Source: W425 sp964503235 (lineage in GTDB: Bacteria > Chloroflexota > Dehalococcoidia > Dehalococcoidales > RBG-16-60-22). Taken from it: DNA of 64,000 nucleotides. A program made the translations under genes and the position numbers. Positions 52,185 to 60,630 of this stretch are shown here, one piece after another. The first letter of the stretch is position 1. The number at the start of each line of letters is the position of its first letter. Location: NCBI GenBank assembly GCA_964503235.1, contig CAZCZJ010000001.1, positions 5,883-69,882 of the forward strand. Reading direction: 5' to 3'. The notes under the pieces are model-generated. The model made no database searches. It was not told where the DNA came from and saw only the letters and a list, made by a program, of their open reading frames with translations.

Positions 52185-54152
52185 TCAAGCTTTGATCTTC
52201 AGAAATATTACTGCCAGCGGTGGCAGCGTAATCGTAAGGGAATAAGGACGCCCGTGCATGGGTTTTTTTAAAGCCCTCAGGGCACGCCGGTTGCCCTGGC
52301 CGCTGCCATAATATCCCTTGGCATCACTGTTCAACACTTCTCTCCAAAACCCCGGTTGGGGCACACCGATTTTGTATTTAAACAGTGTCTCCGGAGTAAA
52401 GTTACAGACGACCACGATAAGGTCATCCGGTGAACGCCCCCTGCGGATAAGACTGACGATGCTGTGCTCGATATCGTTGCAGTCAATCCACTCAAAACCC
52501 GATCCCTCAAAGTCCAGTTGGTGTAGGGCTGGATGGCTCTGGTAGAATTTATTCAGGTCGGCTACCCACTGCTGCAGACCGGAGTGAGGCGGATACTGAA
52601 GTAGATTCCATTCCAGGCTCTCCTCGTGTGCCCACTCCCGCCATTGCCCGAACTCGCCTCCCATGAACAGCAACTTTTTACCAGATTGGGCGTACATATA
52701 GCCGAAAAGCAGACGCAAGTTGGCGAACTTCTGCCAGTCATCACCCGGCATCTTACCCAGCAGCGAACCCTTTCCATAGACAACTTCATCATGCGACAGC
52801 GGTAGGATGAAGTTTTCGTAAAAGGCATATATCATACGGAAGGTCAGATTATTCTGGTGATACTTGCGGTGAACCGGGTCTTTGCACATGTATTCCAGGG
52901 TATCATGCATCCAGCCCATATCCCACTTCATGCCAAAGCCAAGCCCGCCGAGGTAGGTGGGACGGGACACCATCGGCCAGGCAGTCGACTCCTCGGCAAT
53001 CATCTGTACGTCAGGATACTCCCGGTAGACAACTTCGTTAAGCTGCTTTAGAAAGGCAATAGCTTCCAGGTTTTCACGGCCCCCGTATTTATTGGGTATC
53101 CATTTGCCTTCCTTGCGCCCATAGTCCAGGTAAAGCATGGAGGCAACGGCATCTACCCTTAGCCCGTCGGCATGGTATTTGTCCAGCCAGAACAGGGCGC
53201 TGCTTGCCAGGAAACTTCTTACCTCACTGCGGTCATAGTTGAAAATGCAGCTGTTCCAGTCCGGGTGGATACCCTGCCGGGGGTCTTTGTGCTCGTAGAG
53301 ATGCGTGCCGTCGAAGAAATTCAGGGCGTGTTCGTCATTCGGGAAGTGGGAAGGCACCCAGTCCAGGATAACGCCAATGTTATGCTGATGCAGATAGTCT
53401 ATCAAGAACATCAAGTCCTGCGGCGTTCCGTAGCGGCTGGTGGGGGCAAAGTAGCCCGTCGTCTGGTAGCCCCAGGAACCATAGAAGGGGTGTTCCATTA
53501 ACGGTAAAAATTCAACGTGGGTAAAGCCCATTTTCTGCAAGTATTCAACCAGCTGTGGCGCCATCTCACGATAGGTCAGATAGCGGTTGCCCTCATCGGA
53601 AACACGCCGCCATGAGCCCGGGTGCATTTCGTAAATAGAGATGGGAGCATCGAGAGCATTACGTTCCCGGCGGTTTTTCATCCATGTCTCATCTCCCCAC
53701 TTATAGTCTAAATCACAAACGATTGAAGCTGTCTTGGGTGGTGTCTCGTAAGAGGTAGCGAACGGGTCCGCCTTCTCAACACGATAGTTATGATAGCGTG
53801 ACACGATATGGTATTTATATAACGCACCGACGTCCACACCGGGGAGGAACCCCTCCCAGATACCGGATTTTCCGCTTAGATGGAACGGGTGACTGGATTT
53901 GTCCCACCCGTTGAAGTCGCCGATGACGAACACTTCTCGGGCATTTGGCGCCCATACCGCGAAGTACGTCCCGATAACCCCGTCTACCTGTCTGACATGT
54001 GCTCCGAGCTTCTCATACAACCTGTAATGAGAGCCTTGATTGAACAGGTAAAGGTCATCATCGGAGAGAAGAGTAATATCATGTCTTACTATAGCCAGTG
54101 GTTTTTTCCCCTTGGCAGGCTGTTTCGATTTCCTTTTCATATCAGAAGCCAT
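52185..54152 (-). CDS. glgB: 1,4-alpha-glucan branching enzyme (GH13)
   Basis: This 655-residue enzyme makes alpha-1,6 branches. A CBM48 domain (about 55-150, REVFVIGDFNGWDKSSHP) precedes the barrel, with the Asp nucleophile in GLRVDAVASMLYLDYGR (about 335), Glu in VQMIAEESTAWPMVSRP (about 390) and Asp in LPLSHDEVVYGKGSLLGKM (about 457). The LDYGRKEGKW stretch is diagnostic for GlgB. An N-terminal extension of about 20 basic residues is present. It is the last gene of the minus-strand run and lies 10 bp from treS. It branches the linear chains made by GlgE, as in the GlgE pathway. Confidence 0.94.
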   Translation of the reverse strand: MASDMKRKSKQPAKGKKPLAIVRHDITLLSDDDLYLFNQGSHYRLYEKLGAHVRQVDGVIGTYFAVWAPNAREVFVIGDFNGWDKSSHPFHLSGKSGIWEGFLPGVDVGALYKYHIVSRYHNYRVEKADPFATSYETPPKTASIVCDLDYKWGDETWMKNRRERNALDAPISIYEMHPGSWRRVSDEGNRYLTYREMAPQLVEYLQKMGFTHVEFLPLMEHPFYGSWGYQTTGYFAPTSRYGTPQDLMFLIDYLHQHNIGVILDWVPSHFPNDEHALNFFDGTHLYEHKDPRQGIHPDWNSCIFNYDRSEVRSFLASSALFWLDKYHADGLRVDAVASMLYLDYGRKEGKWIPNKYGGRENLEAIAFLKQLNEVVYREYPDVQMIAEESTAWPMVSRPTYLGGLGFGMKWDMGWMHDTLEYMCKDPVHRKYHQNNLTFRMIYAFYENFILPLSHDEVVYGKGSLLGKMPGDDWQKFANLRLLFGYMYAQSGKKLLFMGGEFGQWREWAHEESLEWNLLQYPPHSGLQQWVADLNKFYQSHPALHQLDFEGSGFEWIDCNDIEHSIVSLIRRGRSPDDLIVVVCNFTPETLFKYKIGVPQPGFWREVLNSDAKGYYGSGQGNRRALRALKKPMHGRPYSLTITLPPLAVIFLKIKA

Positions 54153-54162
54153 TTTTACGTCT

Positions 54163-57100
54163 TTAGCCCCCTGTTTCCATAATCTGCAATATACCCTGAA
54201 GAGGCACGCTTACCCAGTCCGGACGATTATTCAACTCGTAGCTGACTTCATACAGGGCTTTATCCAGCAGAAAAGCATCCAGAAGAATTTTAAGCTGGTC
54301 AGGTTTATCCGGCAGAAGCCCCGTCTGGGCCATTATATCCAGATATGCATTTAGAAATTCTGCAGAGACCCAGGTATACCAGTATTGCGCCCAGCGCTGC
54401 AGCAGCGGCAGGCTATCTTCCGTCTTGGACAGTAATGACGCCTGTTTCATTATAGCGCTGTGCGTCGCATAGTGGAAGGAACGAAGCATCCCGGCCACGT
54501 CACGCAACGGTGAACGCTTGAGTCGCCTCTCGCTGAGCGAACGCGCTGGTTCACCCTCAAAATCAATGATAACAAAGTCATTGCCCGTATATAGCACCTG
54601 CCCAAGGTGGTAATCTCCATGACAGCGAATGCGTACCGCCGCTATTTTTTGCTTACGGATTAAATTGTAGCGCTCAACGATGTCCTTTTCCATATCCAGT
54701 ATTTGCCTGGCCTCCTCACGCTGTTCTTCCGGCAGGTGCCTGAGACGCTCCTCGAGTAACCGCATGGTGCGTATGGCATAACCTCGCAGTGATTGGTACA
54801 GGGATGTCTGGTACATCATGGTATACGGTTCCGGGGCAAAGTCAGGATTTTGCAGGCCCGAAGCCAGTGCTATATGAAGCTCCGCGGTACGCTGCCCCAG
54901 GAGTTGCGCCGAAGCCAGGTATGGCCCGATAGTCTCCTGGGCAAGCGCAGGGGGCTCTTTCGATAGAGAAAGCAAGGGTCTCCGGGGAATCGGTGGAGCC
55001 TGTACGGTGGGGTGTGTCATCACTTCACCCAAATAGCGTTCTAAAAAGTCCAGGGTATACGCCCAGGCATCACCCTCATTCGGCACGAAGCTCTGCAGGA
55101 TAGCCAGACTAAGCGGTTTACGGCGGCCCTGTTGATATTCCAGAGTACCGGCCACCTGCGAGATATTGATAAAGGGGGTATTTCCCGTGAGGAATTTACT
55201 TATCTCCACATCGGGATTAATCCCTTCTTCAAGTCGTCGGAATAGCTTCAAGAAAAGCTGGTTCCCGTACATAACCGAGGTATTGCTCTGCTCGACATTC
55301 ATAGGAACCGGTGATAAGTCGGTATCTCCTGAGCCGCGTACCCGGCGAAAAATTCTGGTTGGTGAGGTCTGAATCTCACCGGATTTCCCCTTGAATGTAC
55401 GCCTTCGGCCCATAGCTTTAAGCAACATGGCGCAGAAATCTTTGTCGACCATGCTATCGAAGAGAACGTCCTCGCCGTTTTTACCTCGCTGCTTCAATTT
55501 CGCAATAATTGCATTGGGATACCCTTCACCCAATTTATCTCCTTTCTCAGAGGGAGTGACGGCGACGGGAATGGCATAGGTCTCCGGCTCCCCTTCCGAG
55601 TAATTGACCTGAAACAGGATGATATAGGCATTCGAGCTATCGAAATGCAGAGGAACGATATCCTGAATCTCCGCCCCCCAGGCCTCTCTCGCCTTACCGC
55701 GAAACCACCGCCGACTTTTTATATAGTCCAGCAACACCGCATCAAGGATGAACCAGTTCTCCTTTTTCCCGAAGAGACTTTCCTCAGTCTCGCGCATTAC
55801 CGGCACTTCTCTGATTTCCTCGGTGGGCGGGGCGTGCAGACTCAGGGCTTCGGCGGGCTCCTGCTCCAGGGAAAACCAGAAAAAGGCATAAGGACTTAAT
55901 GTGAAATAGTATTTACCATCTACAACGGGCGCAAATTCCACTCTCCCGAAAAGGTCGACCGGCCTCCAGCCGTTAAACTCGGAGAGATCCAGCTGAGTCT
56001 GCTGCGCCAGATGGGATAGGTTGGCCACCACCAAAATAGTCTCTCCCTCGTAGCGGCGCAGGTAGGTGAGGACTTTGCGGTTCTCCGGGCTCAGGAACTC
56101 TATGCTACCGCGTCCGAAGGCTTGGTAGCGTTTACGCAGGGCAATGATACGTTTCATCCACCAGAGAAGAGAATCGGTATTGTTCAACTGGTTTTCCACG
56201 TTGACGGCTTCATAGTGATATTCGGGGTCGATAATTGGCGGCAGGTAGAGCCTCTGCGGATTGGCGTGGGAGAAACCGGCATTCCTTCCCGGGTTCCACT
56301 GCATCGGCGTACGGACACCGTTGCGATCACCGAGATAGAAATTGTCTCCCATACCGATTTCATCGCCGTAGTAGATAACCGGCGTCCCCGGCAGTGAGAA
56401 AAGCAGGCTGTTCATCAGCTCAATCTTTTTCCGGTCGTTGCTGAGCAACGGGGCGAGGCGGCGGCGAATACCCAGGTTAAGGCGAGCCGTTGTATCCGCG
56501 GCATATACCCGGTACATGTAGTCCCGCTCCTCGTCGGTGACCATCTCCAGAGTCAGTTCATCATGGTTACGCAGGAACAGAGCCCACTGGCAGTTATCCA
56601 AGATGGCCGGTGTCTGCTGAAGTATATCAATTATCGGGAAACGGTCTTCCATACGGAGAGCCATAAAAAGACGGGGCATGATGGGAAAATTAAAGGCCAT
56701 GTGGAACTCATCACCATCGCCGAAATAGGCTACGGCATCCTCAGGCCACTGATTGGCTTCGGCCAGCAGCATACGGTTCTTGAATTTCTTATCTATATGA
56801 GCACGAAGTTCCTTTATAAAGGCATGGCTCTCCGGCAGGTTTTCACAACTCGTCCCCTCTCGCTCGTAAAGGTAGGGAACGGCATCGACGCGCATTCCGT
56901 CAATCCCCATCCTCAACCAGAAGTCCATTACCCTGAGGATAGCCTTTCTGGTCGCCGGGTTATCATAGTTGAGGTCTGGCTGGTGAGAATAAAAGCGGTG
57001 CCAGTAATACGCTTTCCCCACCGGGTCCCATGCCCAGTTGGAGGTCTCATAATCCTTAAAGATAATGCGGGCATCCTTGTATTCCTCCGCGGTGTCGCTC

Positions 57101-57522
57101 CACACATAGAAATCGCGGTAGCGGCTCCCCGGTGGGGACTTGCGTGCCCGCTGGAACCAGGGGTGCTGGTCGGAGGTGTGATTAACCACCAGCTCGGTGA
57201 TAACGCGGATGCCGTGGCGGTGCGCCTCGTCAACAAAGGTCTGGAAGTTAGCCATCGTGCCGTAGGCAGGCTGGATATTAAAATAATCGGAGATATCATA
57301 GCCGTCGTCCCTGAGAGGAGAAGGATAAAAGGGAAGCAGCCAGACCGCGGTAATCCCGAGGTCTTCAAGATAATCGAGCTTATCTATCAATCCCAATAAG
57401 TCACCCGCACCATCGGCATCGCTGTCGCTAAAAGCACGGACATGGACCTCGTAGATTATGGCATCCTTATACCATAACGGGTTATCGTCGACTTGCCATG
57501 ATTCTTTACTTCGTCTAGCCAT
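54163..57522 (-). CDS. treS: Trehalose synthase-maltokinase fusion
   Basis: This 1119-residue fusion has TreS (about 1-560) and a maltokinase (about 590-1119). TreS residues are the Asp in GMRVDAVPYLYEREGTSC (about 209), Glu in LLAEANQWPEDAVAYF (about 251) and Asp in FLRNHDELTLEMV (about 320). The kinase part has IRCHGDYHLGQVLYTG and VIIDFEGEP (near 985-1010), the catalytic and metal-binding motifs of maltokinases. The protein isomerises trehalose to maltose and phosphorylates it to maltose 1-phosphate, the donor for GlgE. Such fusions are known in several bacteria. It lies between glgB and a receiver-like gene. Confidence 0.94.
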   Translation of the reverse strand: MARRSKESWQVDDNPLWYKDAIIYEVHVRAFSDSDADGAGDLLGLIDKLDYLEDLGITAVWLLPFYPSPLRDDGYDISDYFNIQPAYGTMANFQTFVDEAHRHGIRVITELVVNHTSDQHPWFQRARKSPPGSRYRDFYVWSDTAEEYKDARIIFKDYETSNWAWDPVGKAYYWHRFYSHQPDLNYDNPATRKAILRVMDFWLRMGIDGMRVDAVPYLYEREGTSCENLPESHAFIKELRAHIDKKFKNRMLLAEANQWPEDAVAYFGDGDEFHMAFNFPIMPRLFMALRMEDRFPIIDILQQTPAILDNCQWALFLRNHDELTLEMVTDEERDYMYRVYAADTTARLNLGIRRRLAPLLSNDRKKIELMNSLLFSLPGTPVIYYGDEIGMGDNFYLGDRNGVRTPMQWNPGRNAGFSHANPQRLYLPPIIDPEYHYEAVNVENQLNNTDSLLWWMKRIIALRKRYQAFGRGSIEFLSPENRKVLTYLRRYEGETILVVANLSHLAQQTQLDLSEFNGWRPVDLFGRVEFAPVVDGKYYFTLSPYAFFWFSLEQEPAEALSLHAPPTEEIREVPVMRETEESLFGKKENWFILDAVLLDYIKSRRWFRGKAREAWGAEIQDIVPLHFDSSNAYIILFQVNYSEGEPETYAIPVAVTPSEKGDKLGEGYPNAIIAKLKQRGKNGEDVLFDSMVDKDFCAMLLKAMGRRRTFKGKSGEIQTSPTRIFRRVRGSGDTDLSPVPMNVEQSNTSVMYGNQLFLKLFRRLEEGINPDVEISKFLTGNTPFINISQVAGTLEYQQGRRKPLSLAILQSFVPNEGDAWAYTLDFLERYLGEVMTHPTVQAPPIPRRPLLSLSKEPPALAQETIGPYLASAQLLGQRTAELHIALASGLQNPDFAPEPYTMMYQTSLYQSLRGYAIRTMRLLEERLRHLPEEQREEARQILDMEKDIVERYNLIRKQKIAAVRIRCHGDYHLGQVLYTGNDFVIIDFEGEPARSLSERRLKRSPLRDVAGMLRSFHYATHSAIMKQASLLSKTEDSLPLLQRWAQYWYTWVSAEFLNAYLDIMAQTGLLPDKPDQLKILLDAFLLDKALYEVSYELNNRPDWVSVPLQGILQIMETGG

Positions 57523-57529
57523 ATCTTAC

Positions 57530-57940
57530 TCACCAAGTCAATGTATATATATATTCCAGCAACTCCTTTATACCTAGAGGCTTCACCAGCAGGCAGCTGG
57601 CACCGTGTTTCATGCTCTCCCTCTGAATAAGAGGGCTGCGCTGTGGAGAAATTACAATATATGGTATCTTGGCTTTACGCAACGTATCGCAGCGCTCCCA
57701 GATACGCTGGTCAAAGCCTGAAAGGTCTATCAGGACAAGGTCTATTTTCTTACTTATTCGAATTCTTTCATCCAGTTCTTCTAAGCTGGCAGCGTTCTGC
57801 GTATCATAGCCTTCTTTTACTAGCTGTTGTGACAGCAGTCCCAGATCAGCTTGGTTACTATTGGCTACTACAATTACTGGCTTCTTGGCCAATGCGGTGA
57901 GAGTGTCTTTAATACCCTTACCTACTTTCTCTATTCTCAT
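57530..57940 (-). CDS. Degenerate response-regulator receiver domain, stand-alone
   Basis: This 136-residue protein has the receiver fold: the phosphorylatable Asp in LVLIDLSG (about 69), the Ser in IVISPQR and the Lys in LLVKPLG (about 118). The acidic pair normally after the first strand is missing, because this strand reads VIVVANSNQADL, so Mg binding and phosphorylation are doubtful. No output domain is present. GTG at 57955 could extend it, but GAGGAGG is correctly placed for the ATG at 57940. It lies 7 bp upstream of treS and is co-directed with glgE and glgB, so it may regulate glucan enzymes through protein contact. Confidence 0.72.
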   Translation of the reverse strand: MRIEKVGKGIKDTLTALAKKPVIVVANSNQADLGLLSQQLVKEGYDTQNAASLEELDERIRISKKIDLVLIDLSGFDQRIWERCDTLRKAKIPYIVISPQRSPLIQRESMKHGASCLLVKPLGIKELLEYIYTLTW

Positions 57941-58065
57941 ATGACGCCTCCTCACAGGCTCTAACTTTCAACTCCATTGGCCACACTGAGTGACTGCCCG
58001 ATGCCAGTGTCGTTTATTTGCAGTCATAGCTCATTTTTCTTAAAGGCAAGGTATTCCTAGCCCGT

Positions 58066-58422
58066 TCACTTAGCGACAGGGAACCCCACCCTCACTAATG
58101 TCCTTACAGCCACGATAACCGCTGCCGGGGCCATGAGCCTCGCGAGGTAGAAGACAATCTCGTTAATAGTGGTACCTAGACCACTGATTAAATCGTTGAG
58201 GGGGTCAAATCCGGCAGTGCCTACTACGATCAAGGCCACGGTTGCCACCAGTAAGGCGAGCATCTCCCTGGTAATTATGTTGACGGCTCCTATAATTATA
58301 CCCAGAACTACAAGTACTAGAATTATAGTGCCATTGGCAGGAGATACTATACCTCCAATAAGAGATAGCAGGAGGCCCGCAGCGAAGACGATAAAACCAA
58401 TTATTCCGAGAGCCCTATTCAT
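58066..58422 (-). CDS. Small integral membrane protein
   Basis: This 118-residue protein has about three to four hydrophobic segments (about 6-26, 32-50, 53-70 and 90-110) and few charged residues. I recognise no family. It lies between glgE and the receiver-like gene on the same strand, with gaps of about 100 bp each side, so co-transcription is likely but not certain. It has no evident catalytic or transport motif. Confidence 0.6.
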   Translation of the reverse strand: MNRALGIIGFIVFAAGLLLSLIGGIVSPANGTIILVLVVLGIIIGAVNIITREMLALLVATVALIVVGTAGFDPLNDLISGLGTTINEIVFYLARLMAPAAVIVAVRTLVRVGFPVAK

Positions 58423-58528
58423 AAATCAATCACCCCCTTTCTTGAATGGATTAGGTTCAAACATAGTCAATCCTAGTATGTTAAGCATTACTTTTCAACC
58501 TAGCCTCTCATATGTAGTAGTCAAAACC

Positions 58529-60511
58529 CTATTCTCTACGAGTTCGTCGGTGGACCTGGAATATTCTGGCAGGGCAGATAATCGGGTTTAACTCCACATA
58601 GTTCCATTCGTCCTGCCAGGTGTAACGTGTGTCACTCAAAAGCTCATGAGCTTCACAAGGTTGCTGCAGGTCAAGCCCCCAGGCTTTCAGGGGAACATTA
58701 ATCCTCCCGGAACGGGTGTTATGAGGGTCAAGATTAACCACGACCAGTATAATATCCGAAAGGTCCTCGGTATGCTTGCTGTAGCATATCAGATTTTCAC
58801 TGTCGGTGGCGTTGAACCACAGGTTCCGGTTGCTCTGGAGAACCGGATTATCGCGGCGGATGCGGTTGACGCGGGTAATGAATTCCTTCAGACTATCTTT
58901 CCGTCCGGTATCCCAGTGCTTTATTTCGTATTTTTCCGAGTTCAGGTATTCCTCACTGCCTTTCTCTCTCGGTATGTTTTCCATAAGCTCATAAGCAGGG
59001 CCGTAGATACCGTAACTGGGGCTCAGTGTCGCCGCCAGCACCAGGCGCGTCATGAAAGCTGGCCTGCCCCCGGTCTTCAAATATTCGTGGAGAATATCCG
59101 GGGTATTGGGCCAGAAATTGGGGCGGAAAAAGTCTTTTACCTCCGTCTGTGTCAGTTCGGTAAGATATTCGGTAATTTCCCGCTTGGTGTTACGCCAGGT
59201 AAAGTAGGTATATGACTGCGTGAATCCCAGCTTGGCGAGTCGGTACATAATTTTGGGTCGGGTGAATGCCTCGGCAAGGAAAATAACATCAGAATACTCC
59301 TTTTTAACTTCGGCGATGAGCCATTCCCAGAAGCGAAAGGGCTTGGTATGCGGATTGTCCACGCGAAAGATACGGACGCCCTGTTCCGCCCAGAAAAGAA
59401 CCACATTTTTAAGTTCCTCCCAGAGTTCCCGCCAGTTCTCCGTCTCGAAGTTAAACGGGTAAATATCCTGGTACTTCTTCGGCGGATTTTCCGCATACTG
59501 CAAGGTACCGTCGGGGCGCCAGAGAAACCACTCGGGGTGTTCCTTAACATAGGGATGGTCCGGCGAACACTGGAAGGCAATGTCGAGAGCAATCTCTATA
59601 TTGTATGCCTTTGCCGCAGTAACCAGATGAATAAAATCTTCCAGCGTGCCTAACTGGGGGTGGATACTCTGATGTCCCCCATCTTCGGCGCCGATAGCCC
59701 AGGGGGTACCCGGGTCACTGGATTTGGCGGTAAGCGTGTTGTTCTTCCCTTTGCGGTTGGTATGGCCGATGGGGTGGATGGGTGGGAAATAGAGCACGTC
59801 AAAACCCATATCGGCGATATAGGGTAGCCGTTCTTCGCAGTCTTTTAAAGTCCCGTGACACCCTGGCTTAACAGTACAGGAGCGTGGGAACATTTCGTAC
59901 CAGGTACTGAATGTGGCCCTTTCCCGGTCGACCGAGACAGCCAGTTCCTTGGGATAGGTTACGGCAGCGCTGCGGTCAGCGTATTTCTCCAAGAGCTCAC
60001 TCAATTCATCGCTCATAGCCAGCCTTACTTTTTCTTTACGGTTGGTTTTGTCAGACTCCAGCACCTCCGCCAGATTTAATAATTGCCTGCGGTCACCAAC
60101 TGCTGCATTTCCGGCAACCTCCCTGACGATTCTGGCTCCGATATGCAGGTTAATTTCAATATCTTTTTGTTTCGCATCGACTCGCTTCTTAAAATCCTGG
60201 CACCAGGTCTTAAATCGGTCCACCCATGCCATGATTGTGTAGTAAAATATTCCCTGTTGGCTCACGATAAATGAACCACGCCAGCGGTCGTTTTCCAGTA
60301 ACTGCATCGGAGTTTCCGTCCAGTTGTTATCATTTGCCCGACGGCAGAGAAGGCATGCTGAAATGACATCATGACCATCGGCGAAGATATTCGCCTCAAC
60401 GGTTATGTTATCACCGACAACACTCTTGGCCGGAAAGCGGCCGCCGTTAATCTCCGGACTTACTCCCTCGATGACGACACGCTCATTTCCTTTTAATAAC
60501 TCCAAAACCAC
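58529..60511 (-). CDS. glgE: Alpha-1,4-glucan:maltose-1-phosphate maltosyltransferase
   Basis: This 660-residue GH13 subfamily 3 enzyme transfers maltose from maltose 1-phosphate onto glucan chains, the key step of the GlgE pathway. An N-terminal domain (about 1-110) is followed by the catalytic domain, with YFPPIHPIGHTNRKGKNNTL (about 235-254), nucleophile Asp in IFRVDNPHTKPFRFWEW (about 378), Glu in IFLAEAFTRPKIMYRL (about 407) and Asp near the YEIKHWD stretch (about 540). The NPHTKPF form is specific to GlgE. The start is GTG with a CCAGGAG site. Its donor comes from the TreS-maltokinase gene three positions downstream. Confidence 0.94.
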   Translation of the reverse strand: MVLELLKGNERVVIEGVSPEINGGRFPAKSVVGDNITVEANIFADGHDVISACLLCRRANDNNWTETPMQLLENDRWRGSFIVSQQGIFYYTIMAWVDRFKTWCQDFKKRVDAKQKDIEINLHIGARIVREVAGNAAVGDRRQLLNLAEVLESDKTNRKEKVRLAMSDELSELLEKYADRSAAVTYPKELAVSVDRERATFSTWYEMFPRSCTVKPGCHGTLKDCEERLPYIADMGFDVLYFPPIHPIGHTNRKGKNNTLTAKSSDPGTPWAIGAEDGGHQSIHPQLGTLEDFIHLVTAAKAYNIEIALDIAFQCSPDHPYVKEHPEWFLWRPDGTLQYAENPPKKYQDIYPFNFETENWRELWEELKNVVLFWAEQGVRIFRVDNPHTKPFRFWEWLIAEVKKEYSDVIFLAEAFTRPKIMYRLAKLGFTQSYTYFTWRNTKREITEYLTELTQTEVKDFFRPNFWPNTPDILHEYLKTGGRPAFMTRLVLAATLSPSYGIYGPAYELMENIPREKGSEEYLNSEKYEIKHWDTGRKDSLKEFITRVNRIRRDNPVLQSNRNLWFNATDSENLICYSKHTEDLSDIILVVVNLDPHNTRSGRINVPLKAWGLDLQQPCEAHELLSDTRYTWQDEWNYVELNPIICPARIFQVHRRTRRE

Positions 60512-60630
60512 TCTCCTGGGATATTAATACAGCCAATCTTGGAACAATATAATCTCGGATAAGTCACTCTGAAGACTACTTTCCGGTGCTAATAAATAAG
60601 CTTTGATGGACATATAGCCCTCACAGAAAG

